Positions 1-9,486 of a stretch of DNA of 64,000 nucleotides are shown piece after piece. The stretch is from Dyadobacter sp. CY343 (GTDB lineage: Bacteria > Bacteroidota > Bacteroidia > Cytophagales > Spirosomataceae). Position numbers and translations under genes: made by a program. Each line of letters begins with the position of its first letter. Within the stretch, counting starts at the first letter, position 1. Under the pieces are notes generated by a model. That model saw nothing but the letters and a program-made list of their open reading frames with translations, ran no database searches and was not told where the DNA came from. The stretch spans positions 682,001 through 746,000 of the forward strand of contig NZ_JAJUXK010000001.1 of NCBI RefSeq assembly GCF_021390335.1. Direction: 5' to 3'.

Positions 1-1
1 C

Positions 2-283
2 AGTTCCTTTATGCTGGGTTACCAGCCTTATCGGAACAAGGCGATAGCAAATGCGGAGCAGCTCACATTTTCCGGAAATACGATGGGGTGGGGGCTGAGT
101 GTTGGCATCGAGCGCAGGCTGGGTAATCGCCTCGCATTAAACCTGACCGGCAGCGCCATGATGGGAGCGATTTACCGAATGAAAAAAGAAACCCCTCTTC
201 ACACAACAATCCTGCATTTATCGAAAGATGATCACGTAGATTTATCCAGAGCGTCACTGACATTGGGGCTGCGGTTCTTTTGA
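2..283 (+). CDS. C-terminal fragment of an outer-membrane beta-barrel-like protein (partial)
   Basis: The reading frame is already open at the left edge, so only the last 93 or so residues are visible and the start lies outside the window. The fragment alternates polar and hydrophobic residues, and its last strand ends in LGLRFF; a terminal aromatic residue is the usual BAM recognition signal of outer-membrane barrels. The stretch SVGIERRLGNRLALNLTG looks like one beta-hairpin of such a barrel. A PorT/OmpA-like barrel or other porin-like protein is possible, but the family cannot be named from this piece. The next gene starts 35 bp downstream behind its own promoter-like box. Confidence 0.55.
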   Translation, partial: SSFMLGYQPYRNKAIANAEQLTFSGNTMGWGLSVGIERRLGNRLALNLTGSAMMGAIYRMKKETPLHTTILHLSKDDHVDLSRASLTLGLRFF

Positions 284-293
284 GTTATTTTGT

Positions 294-301
294 TAAATTT
301 G
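294..301 (+). promoter_or_regulatory. Bacteroidota -7 box (TAAATTTG) before the toxin-antitoxin pair
   Basis: TAAATTTG matches the TAnnTTTG -7 consensus of Bacteroidota primary-sigma promoters exactly. It lies 17 bp before the antitoxin ATG, so the transcript would have a very short leader. No TTTG element sits at the preferred spacing of about 20 bp, so this is a half-match only. Confidence 0.4.
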
Positions 302-318
302 ATTAAAACAGATTCATC

Positions 319-522
319 ATGGTAATTGAAAGAACTGACAAAGAAGTAATAATCAGGCTGCCGGCTACTGTTGACATTGAAGATCTTCAGGAGTTCGTTC
401 ATTTCGCGCGCTATAAAGAACTTACTTCCAAATTCCGGGTAGACCAAGAGGAAGTTGACGACATGGCGAGCAGTATCAATGCAAGCTGGTGGAAAGAGCA
501 CGGCAGCCAGCACAGCAAATGA
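319..522 (+). CDS. Putative antitoxin of a PIN-domain toxin-antitoxin module
   Basis: This 67-residue acidic protein sits directly before a PIN-domain ribonuclease, and its stop codon overlaps the toxin start as ATGA (519-522). That small-antitoxin-first, overlapping layout is the hallmark of type II toxin-antitoxin operons. The N-terminal half (IERTDKEVIIRLPATVDIED) could be a beta-strand DNA-binding part. The C-terminal half, with FRVDQEEVDDMASSIN and SWWKEH, resembles the toxin-wrapping tail of antitoxins paired with PIN proteins. I do not recognise the DNA-binding family. The role comes mainly from context. Autoregulation at the -7 box at 294-301 would be expected but is not shown. Confidence 0.65.
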   Translation: MVIERTDKEVIIRLPATVDIEDLQEFVHFARYKELTSKFRVDQEEVDDMASSINASWWKEHGSQHSK

Positions 523-968
523 GGATCGTCGTAGACACTAATATTGTTTTCAGCGGAATATTAAACTCTTCAAGCCGGATTGGCCATATTTTGATTAATT
601 CGAAGAAGCATTTCGAATTTTTTACCTGCAATTTTCTGGAAGCTGAAATATCAAAGCATCAGGGAAAGCTATTAAAGCTTACTAAACTGGAACCTTACGA
701 GTTAGCCGAACTACAAAAACTCGTTACCGCAAACATTATATTCATAAATGAGCAACTCATTCCGCCGGTAGAAATGCTGAGGGCTGAGACACTTTTAATG
801 GATATAGATATCAACGATACGCCGTTTGTTGCCCTCACCAATTACCTCGATTGCAAACTATGGACCGGCGATAAAGTGCTGATCGAAGGGCTTCGCGACA
901 AGGGGTATGAACATACGATCACTACTTCCGAACTTTCTCAATTACTGTCGGAACTCGAAATACGCTGA
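519..968 (+). CDS. PIN-domain toxin (VapC/COG1569-like putative ribonuclease)
   Basis: The start is ATG at 519, inside the antitoxin stop, giving 149 residues; a longer frame from 489 would add ten residues and run deep into the antitoxin gene. The PIN acidic set is visible: D6 in VVDTNIVFSG, a glutamate at E41/E43 in FLEAEISK, D100 in NDTPFVAL and D118 in WTGDK. These carboxylates bind the metal ions that cleave RNA, in VapC toxins usually tRNA or rRNA. The sequence is of the type once annotated as putative toxin-antitoxin component, PIN family. Translational coupling with the antitoxin is likely. The target RNA cannot be predicted. Confidence 0.85.
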   Translation: MRIVVDTNIVFSGILNSSSRIGHILINSKKHFEFFTCNFLEAEISKHQGKLLKLTKLEPYELAELQKLVTANIIFINEQLIPPVEMLRAETLLMDIDINDTPFVALTNYLDCKLWTGDKVLIEGLRDKGYEHTITTSELSQLLSELEIR

Positions 969-1181
969 GGCACTATCCTGTTTTTTGCTTTCAACCAGCA
1001 ATAACTTGCATGCGTATTTCTAATCAATATTATCACTAAGTAACGGAAAAATTGGATTTGCGAGTCTGATGTAGGGAGGCTGCGGAGTTGGGACAATCTT
1101 AAAATTACTGAAAGGTGTGCCGCAACCCGGGTAGTATTCCGTTATTTTGGATTTATAATTCTAAACTCTTAATAGCCTGAC

Positions 1182-2054
1182 ATGAATAAATTGCGTACCT
1201 GCCGCCTAATATGGCTTCTGATCTGTGCATTATCAATAAATATCTTCTCAAACAGCGTCGCTCAGGCGCAGAAAAAGAAGCCGGTAGTTGTGTTCGTTAC
1301 TGGCGATCATGAATATAGCGGAGAAGAAACCCTGCCGATCGTAGCAGCAGAGCTGGAAAAAAATTACGGGATGAAAACCATTTTCCTGAAAGCAAAAGAC
1401 GGTCCTAATGATGAAAAAAATATCCCGGGGCTGGAAGCATTAAAGGATGCGGATCTTGCCATTTTCTATCTCAGATGGAGACAGTTACCAAAGGATCAGC
1501 TTGCTCATATTGATGCTTACTTGAAATCCGGGAAACCGTTAATGGGTTTCCGGACAACCACGCACGCATTCAATTTTCCAAAAGGACACGAAAGTGAAAA
1601 GTGGAATGCATTTGGAGAGTTTGCATTGAATTCGCCTCCGGGATGGGGCGGCGCAGCCAAGCACACGCACTATGGACACGAAAGCAGCACGGATGTAACC
1701 GTAAATCCGGACCAGGCAAATAACCCTATATTGACCGGAGTAACTGGCCCGTTCCACGCCAGATCGTGGCTCTACCGCGTCCTGCCGGATTATCCTACCA
1801 AAGGTTCTACATTACTTTTGACAGGTAAAGCTGTGAATGCAGACAAAGAAGCGATTGAAAATCCGGTTGCGTGGACAGGTACCAATTCATTTGGGGCCAA
1901 AATTTTCATGACAACCCTTGGGCATCCAGACGATTTTAAACTCGAACCTTTCCAGCGACTGATTATCAATGCAATACACTGGGAGCTCGGTAAGCCGATC
2001 CCGAAATGGAAAGGCAAAATGAATATCGACGTGACCTACCGCACCGCAAATTAG
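1182..2054 (+). CDS. ThuA-like domain protein, exported
   Basis: This 290-residue protein starts with a signal peptide (charged MNKLRTCR, hydrophobic WLLICALSINIF, cleavage near AQA). The mature part reads as a ThuA/class I glutamine-amidotransferase-like fold: VVVFVTGDHEYSGEET opens the domain, YLRWRQLP and GKPLMGFRTTTHAF lie in the middle, and a GHESSTDVTVN region follows. ThuA proteins were first linked to trehalose use and are common in Bacteroidota and Planctomycetota sugar-oxidation loci, but their reaction is unclear. The next gene starts 44 bp downstream on the same strand and encodes a periplasmic cytochrome c fusion, so the two probably act on the same substrate. Confidence 0.85.
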   Translation: MNKLRTCRLIWLLICALSINIFSNSVAQAQKKKPVVVFVTGDHEYSGEETLPIVAAELEKNYGMKTIFLKAKDGPNDEKNIPGLEALKDADLAIFYLRWRQLPKDQLAHIDAYLKSGKPLMGFRTTTHAFNFPKGHESEKWNAFGEFALNSPPGWGGAAKHTHYGHESSTDVTVNPDQANNPILTGVTGPFHARSWLYRVLPDYPTKGSTLLLTGKAVNADKEAIENPVAWTGTNSFGAKIFMTTLGHPDDFKLEPFQRLIINAIHWELGKPIPKWKGKMNIDVTYRTAN

Positions 2055-2098
2055 TACCCGCATACTTCCTAATCCCAACCTAAGAATTACGAATTAAA

Positions 2099-5000
2099 AT
2101 GTCTAAACCCAGGAAAATCAGCGTTCACGTATCGCTTATTGCATTTGGATTGGCGTTGATCGCATTCAGTGCATTCAAATTCAATCAAACCGCTTCCATT
2201 GCTATTCAGAAAGGCTCTCACATTGTTTTGCTAGGAAACAATCTGGGCTCCAGAATGATGAATTACGACAACTTTGAGACGGAGCTCCACGTACGTTATC
2301 CGCAGAACGAGCTTTTTATCCGCAATATGTGCGACGGCGGCGACACGCCCGGTTTCAGGCCGCATTCGAGCCGCAATTCTCCCTGGGCTTTTCCGGGAGC
2401 TGAAAAGTTTCAGACAGAGCTGGCTAATCCGTCACAAAGTGAAGGTCATTTTGATACGCCCGATCAATGGTTAACCCGCCTCAAAGCCGACGTGATCATT
2501 GCTTTTTTTGGTTATAATGAATCTTTTCAGGGTAAAGAAGGGCTGGCAAACTACAAGGCTGAGCTGGATGCATTCATCAAATACACATTAACCCAGAAAT
2601 ACAACGGCTCCACGGCACCCAAGCTGGCGATCGTTTCTCCTATCGCATTTGAAGATCTGTCTGGTACTTATGATTTACCCAACGGTAAAAAGGAGAATGA
2701 GAACCTGTCCCTCTATTCGAAGGCAATGAAAGAGGTCGCGGACCAGAATAAAGTCTTGTTCGTGGATGCATTTACCCCGTCTCAAAAATGGTATGCAGAT
2801 ACCCAGGAGCCACTTACGATCGACGGTTCGCAGCTGAACGCCGAAGGTTACAAGAAGTTGGGCGTATTGCTGGCTGATCAGGTATTCGGAAAAGCTGCAC
2901 CAAAAGCACAGGCGAACAGAAAGCTGATCCATGATGCGGTAGACGAGAAAAACTGGATGTGGCACAACGATATCAAGGTCCCGAACGGCGTGCACGTTTA
3001 TGGCAGAAGGTACAATCCGTTTGGGCCTGACAATTATCCTGCGGAAATAGAGAAGATCCGGGAAATGACGGATATCCGCGACAAGGCGGTGTGGCTGGCA
3101 GCTTCAAAAGGACAGAAAACGGATCTGGCCGCAGCGGATAAAAATACAAAGCCGCTTCCTCCGGTTAAGACGAATTTTAACCCGGAAAAAAATGGCAGTC
3201 TTGAATACCTCTACGGCAAGGATGCATTAGGTAAATTGAAAGTGCCGGAAGGTTATAAAATCGAGCTTTTCGCTTCGGAGGAGGAGTTCCCGGACCTTGC
3301 TAAGCCTATGCAAATGTCTTTCGATAACAAAGGCCGCCTTTGGGTTGCGACCATGCCGAGCTACCCGCACTATAAGCCGGGTGATACCAAGCCTGACGAC
3401 AAGATTATCATCCTGGAAGATACAAATAACGATGGTAAGGCAGACAAGCAAACGGTTTTTGCCGACGGTCTGCATCTACCGCTGGGTTTCGAGATAGCGC
3501 CGGAAGGCGTCTACGTTTCGGCCGGTACCAATTTGAAATTTTTCACCGATACGAATGGCGATGATAAGGCGGATAAAATGGAGATCCTGCTGAGCGGATT
3601 CGACGACCATGATACGCACCACAACAGCCACGCATTTACAGTTGATCCATCTGGCGCTATTTACTCCGGCGAGGGTGTTTTCCTGCATACCAATGTGGAA
3701 ACTTCTTACGGCCCGGTGCGTGCGACCAATGGCGGTTTTTACCGATACGCGCCGCAATTAAAAAAACTGGAACGTACTGCGCAGCTTTCAATTCCCAATC
3801 CCTGGGGTATTGCATTTGACGATTGGGGACAGCCGTTTTTTGCCGAAACATCAAGCCCCGATGTGCGCTGGATGATGCCGGGCTCTGTATTGCCGAGATA
3901 TGGCGAGTCTACGCACAAGTCGGTGCAATTGATTGAAGAAAAACATCGCGTGCGTCCTACTTCCGGCCTTGAATTCGTATCCAGCCGCCATTTTCCCGAC
4001 GAACTGCAGGGAGATTTCCTGATCAATAACACGATCGGATTTTTAGGAACAAAAGAACATACTTTGGTTGACGACGGGACTGGTTACAAAAGCCGCCACC
4101 GCCAGGATCTGGTAGTAAGTGAGGACCGCAACTTCCGACCTGTGGATATGGAGTTTGCGCCCGACGGATCGCTGTATGTGATCGACTGGCACAATATCCT
4201 GATCGGCCACATGCAGCACAATGCGCGCGATCCTTTGCGTGACCATTCGCACGGCCGGGTTTACCGCATTACTTACCCTTCCCGCCCGCTGGTTACGCCG
4301 GCAAAAGTTGACGGGGCGAGTATTGAGGTGCTTTTGGATAATTTGAAACTGCCTGAATACCGAACCAGATACCGCACCAGAAGAGAGCTTCGAGGTCGTA
4401 ACGCGACAGAAGTTTTAGCCAAAATGAATACCTGGATCGCCGGCCTGGACAAAAACGATCCAAGATATGAGCACCATTTGCTGGAAGGTTTGTGGGTAAG
4501 CTGGGGATTGAATAAAGTGGATCAGAAACTGCTGAAACAACTCCTGAAAGCCAAAGATTACCATGCACGTGCTGCGGCGGTGGAAGTGGTGCGTTACACG
4601 GGACACCAGGTGCCTGATCAGGCCGAGTTACTAATGCAGGCTGTAAAAGATGAGAACAGCCGGGTGCGCCTAGTTGCGATTGTGGCTGCTTCGTGGATTG
4701 GCAAGGAAAAAGGATTGCCGATCCTGGCCGAAGCCAAAAAAATGCCGCTTGACGATTGGACAATCCACGCTTTTGAGGCAGCAGAGGCACATTTGAAAGG
4801 AGAAAATGTTAAAAAAGAAAAAGAGGATGTTGCCAAAACCTCTCTGAAAGGAAACGATCTGATCCTTTTTAATCAGGGAAGGCAGATTTATGCCAAAGAA
4901 GGCTATTGCGCAACCTGTCACCAGCCCGATGGAAAAGGGTTGGCCGCAGCCGGATTCCCGCCGCTTAATAATACTAACTGGGTATTGGGAAGCGATGAAA

Positions 5001-5272
5001 GGCTCATCAAGCTGGCACTGAAAGGTCTGCTGGGGCCGATAGAAGTGAGTGGTAAAAAGTACCCCGGGCAGGTCCCTATGACGCCTTTCGGCGGTCTGCT
5101 GAAAGACGACGAGATCGCAGCGGTACTTACTTATGTCAGAAATTCATTTGGCAACAAAGGGGCGGCAATTTCACCTGAAAAAGTGAAGCAGGTACGTGCT
5201 GCTACGGAGAGCAAAAAGGATTTTTATTCCCCTGAGCAGCTTTTGAAAGAGCATCCGATGGAGAAGATGTAA
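2099..5272 (+). CDS. SGNH-like / beta-propeller / HEAT / cytochrome c fusion (PVC-type heme-binding protein)
   Basis: This 1,057-residue exported protein has an N-terminal hydrophobic signal (about residues 9-27). An SGNH-hydrolase-like domain covers roughly 35-270, with FFGYNES as the third block and DGSQLNAEGYKKLG near the last block. A membrane-bound-dehydrogenase-type propeller runs from about 380 (VPEGYKIELFASEEEFPDL) to 730, followed by HEAT-like helices to about 890. A cytochrome c domain has CATCH with heme-binding C937, C940 and H941. The expected SGNH serine block reads LLGNNLGSR, so esterase activity is doubtful. Such proteins are expected to oxidise a carbohydrate or alcohol in the envelope and pass electrons to the heme. 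The architecture is clear; the substrate is unknown. Confidence 0.85.
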   Translation: MSKPRKISVHVSLIAFGLALIAFSAFKFNQTASIAIQKGSHIVLLGNNLGSRMMNYDNFETELHVRYPQNELFIRNMCDGGDTPGFRPHSSRNSPWAFPGAEKFQTELANPSQSEGHFDTPDQWLTRLKADVIIAFFGYNESFQGKEGLANYKAELDAFIKYTLTQKYNGSTAPKLAIVSPIAFEDLSGTYDLPNGKKENENLSLYSKAMKEVADQNKVLFVDAFTPSQKWYADTQEPLTIDGSQLNAEGYKKLGVLLADQVFGKAAPKAQANRKLIHDAVDEKNWMWHNDIKVPNGVHVYGRRYNPFGPDNYPAEIEKIREMTDIRDKAVWLAASKGQKTDLAAADKNTKPLPPVKTNFNPEKNGSLEYLYGKDALGKLKVPEGYKIELFASEEEFPDLAKPMQMSFDNKGRLWVATMPSYPHYKPGDTKPDDKIIILEDTNNDGKADKQTVFADGLHLPLGFEIAPEGVYVSAGTNLKFFTDTNGDDKADKMEILLSGFDDHDTHHNSHAFTVDPSGAIYSGEGVFLHTNVETSYGPVRATNGGFYRYAPQLKKLERTAQLSIPNPWGIAFDDWGQPFFAETSSPDVRWMMPGSVLPRYGESTHKSVQLIEEKHRVRPTSGLEFVSSRHFPDELQGDFLINNTIGFLGTKEHTLVDDGTGYKSRHRQDLVVSEDRNFRPVDMEFAPDGSLYVIDWHNILIGHMQHNARDPLRDHSHGRVYRITYPSRPLVTPAKVDGASIEVLLDNLKLPEYRTRYRTRRELRGRNATEVLAKMNTWIAGLDKNDPRYEHHLLEGLWVSWGLNKVDQKLLKQLLKAKDYHARAAAVEVVRYTGHQVPDQAELLMQAVKDENSRVRLVAIVAASWIGKEKGLPILAEAKKMPLDDWTIHAFEAAEAHLKGENVKKEKEDVAKTSLKGNDLILFNQGRQIYAKEGYCATCHQPDGKGLAAAGFPPLNNTNWVLGSDERLIKLALKGLLGPIEVSGKKYPGQVPMTPFGGLLKDDEIAAVLTYVRNSFGNKGAAISPEKVKQVRAATESKKDFYSPEQLLKEHPMEKM

Positions 5273-5297
5273 TAGAATAAAAGAACAGGATTGAGCT

Positions 5298-5327
5298 AAA
5301 ACGAGCTGCCGGAAGGCGGCTCGTTTT
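5298..5327 (+). terminator. Hairpin terminator after the cytochrome c fusion gene
   Basis: The arms AAAACGAGCTGCC (5298-5310) and GGCGGCTCGTTTT (5315-5327) pair over 13 bp with one G-U pair. The loop is GGAA, a GNRA-type tetraloop. The 3' arm ends in TTTT, which serves as a short U-tract. It lies 25 bp after the stop codon. Confidence 0.75.
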
Positions 5328-5472
5328 GCATTTGCAGTGTTTAGTAACCGGCGCTTTAAGAAATGCAGGAAAATTTGAGAATAACTACTAATGGATTATT
5401 TTTGCCTGATACCGGCCAGCTGATGGTTATTTCTTCAAGGACCGGAATACTCCTCATCTATTTGTACGGTTT

Positions 5473-7170
5473 ATGCAGCGAATCCTAGCGGTGGCGGTTA
5501 TTTTCTTTGTAGCATTCATTTTTGTTATTTATAACTACTACTACGCAGTCAATTTTCCATATCAGGACGACTTTCTTCTAATCCAGTTTATCGAAACGAT
5601 CTCCCAGGGGGGATTAGGTGTCGCCGGCGTTTTGAAAGAAATGTTCAGGACGTTTAACGATCATAAGGCAGCTGTTCCGCGTTTTATTTCATTAATGGAA
5701 TATTACGCGACGGGCCGGCTCAATTTCCGGTTTTACATTGTCCTGGTCTCCGTCAACCTTATTTACATCTTCTATTTTCTGTACTTACAGTTCAAAAAGT
5801 CGAGGCTACCGCTCATTTATTTCCTGCCCGCGCCGTTGTTGTTTTTTCAGCCGCTTTACCACGAAATTTCCAATTGGGCGCTGACAGGAATGCAGCATTC
5901 TTACCTTACTGCGTTCACAGTCACTGCAATTATCCTGGTTTCCCGCCGCAGTAACCCAGCATTCTACGGAGCAATGTTCTGCTGTTTCCTGGCCACTTTT
6001 ACGCACGGAAATGGCATATTATCCTTTCCCGCCATCGTTTTCTATTTTCTGTGTCTAAAGGATTTCAGACGTGCGATCCTGACGACTGTGTTCATGATCA
6101 CCTGTTTTCTGATCTACATCATAGGCTACGAATCCGGGCAGGCAGGAAGGTTACCGAACGATGTGATCAGCTTCCTGTCCTCACTTTTTGGTTTTATCGG
6201 ATCGAGTATGTCGCTTTGGTCTCAGCCGATATTATGGTCGGCAGTTTGGGGTATTGTTATGGTGGCGTTCATGGTGTTTATTGTGTTCAAAATTGCGCGC
6301 ACTTACTTCAATGAGCCTGTGACTATCAAGCCGGGTACTGTCGAATTACTGGCACTCTTCGCTTTTATTTTTGTCACGAGCACAGTGATCGCGATTTTCC
6401 GGTCGTGGGCCGGCAGCACTATTGCCAGTCGCTTCCAGATCTATGCGTCACTGGCGACAGTAATCTTCTACCTGATGCTGATCGATTACGCCGCTTTTTT
6501 CAGGAAAAAATCAGTACTCACGGTGGTGATCGGACTGAGTTTTTTTTACTGCGCCTATTCGTACTACAAATTCACGGGTATGGTGGCCGGGCAGAAAACG
6601 ACGTATCTGGCAGATGTATATAACTGGAAGACTAATCGCAATATGTTTTCGGTCGAGAAATCGATCACGCGCAATGCAGATTTTTATCTCACACCGGGCT
6701 ACGAAAAGGGCTTTTTCCATTTACCAGAACCGGTTGTAAAAAAAGAGCAGCTTGATTCCATGTTTGCCGCCGCTCCCCGCCCAGTAGCGGATTGCGAAAT
6801 GTATGTGGAGGAATGGCAGATGGAGCGACTTTCAAGAGAGAAGGTCGAGATACTGACCCATTATTACATTTCCAGCATTGTGCTTCCTGCACGTAAAGGA
6901 CTTTTGGGAGACCGTTTCCTCGTTTTGAAAGACCGGCAGAACGGGCAGCTGCACCTGGCGAATGCCAATCCGAAAGTGGAGGCCAGGGAGAAGATCGTCA
7001 CGGACGGGACCTACTATAAACCGGGTTTTCACTCATTTTTCCGGAAAGATGATCTCGCTGCCGGAGCTTACGATCTGGGTATCCTGGATGTGAGCGACAA
7101 AGCTGAAAAAGCGTTCTTTCTGCTTGATAAATCGTTGCTGGTAACCACCGCGGGACTTACTTTACAGTAG
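5473..7170 (+). CDS. Polytopic membrane protein, GT-C glycosyltransferase-like, unknown function
   Basis: I do not recognise a named family. The 565-residue protein opens with a membrane helix (residues 4-22) followed by an outside loop VNFPYQDDFLL that carries D32-D33. About eight to ten further hydrophobic segments fill residues 90-370, and about 190 mostly soluble residues end the protein. A first helix followed by an acidic pair in the first external loop is typical of GT-C enzymes that use lipid-linked sugars, so a cell-surface sugar transfer role is possible. No polysaccharide genes flank it, and it is isolated between a terminator and gyrB. Confidence is high that it is a gene and low for function. 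Confidence 0.6.
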   Translation: MQRILAVAVIFFVAFIFVIYNYYYAVNFPYQDDFLLIQFIETISQGGLGVAGVLKEMFRTFNDHKAAVPRFISLMEYYATGRLNFRFYIVLVSVNLIYIFYFLYLQFKKSRLPLIYFLPAPLLFFQPLYHEISNWALTGMQHSYLTAFTVTAIILVSRRSNPAFYGAMFCCFLATFTHGNGILSFPAIVFYFLCLKDFRRAILTTVFMITCFLIYIIGYESGQAGRLPNDVISFLSSLFGFIGSSMSLWSQPILWSAVWGIVMVAFMVFIVFKIARTYFNEPVTIKPGTVELLALFAFIFVTSTVIAIFRSWAGSTIASRFQIYASLATVIFYLMLIDYAAFFRKKSVLTVVIGLSFFYCAYSYYKFTGMVAGQKTTYLADVYNWKTNRNMFSVEKSITRNADFYLTPGYEKGFFHLPEPVVKKEQLDSMFAAAPRPVADCEMYVEEWQMERLSREKVEILTHYYISSIVLPARKGLLGDRFLVLKDRQNGQLHLANANPKVEAREKIVTDGTYYKPGFHSFFRKDDLAAGAYDLGILDVSDKAEKAFFLLDKSLLVTTAGLTLQ

Positions 7171-7305
7171 GTGGCGCGGCGATATTTCCCGACTTAATTT
7201 ACCGTTTGATTACTCAGCTGCAATATTGGTTATTTAATATTTCCAGATGCTCTTGCGACGCGCATTAAATCGCGTCGGAAGGCTGGAATCCTGCGAAAAA
7301 AATCG

Positions 7306-7313
7306 TATCTTTG
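7306..7313 (+). promoter_or_regulatory. -7 box (TATCTTTG) of the gyrB promoter
   Basis: TATCTTTG is an exact match to TAnnTTTG. It would give a leader of about 45-50 nt before the gyrB ATG. No clear TTTG -33 element is visible upstream. Confidence 0.5.
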
Positions 7314-7355
7314 CATGCTTAAAAGGCCGGAAATTGGCACTTTTTATTCAGGTGA

Positions 7356-9323
<1,968 letters not shown>

Positions 9324-9347
9324 CCTTTGATTCATACCGGATTTCTT

Positions 9348-9389
9348 GAAACGGGTGGCTGTCAATGGCAGTCATCCGTTTCTTTTTGT
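9348..9389 (+). terminator. Intrinsic terminator after gyrB
   Basis: Arms 9348-9361 (GAAACGGGTGGCTG) and 9369-9382 (CAGTCATCCGTTTC) pair over 14 bp with two G-U pairs and a 7-nt loop. They are followed directly by TTTTTGTT. Confidence 0.85.
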
Positions 9390-9486
9390 TCCAAAATTTA
9401 ACAGAAACTTCATCCGGGTGGAAACAATAGATTATTTACATTCGTTGGAATTATAGCAAGTTTTTTACATTATTAATATAGATTTT

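Noticed and set aside
489..518. Ten-residue N-terminal extension of the PIN toxin
   Set aside because: It lies fully inside the antitoxin gene; PIN proteins start a few residues before the first Asp, as ATG 519 gives.
4293..4790. Antisense frame in the cytochrome c fusion gene
   Set aside because: Pro/Leu-rich shadow without domains; the sense frame has HEAT-like helices there.
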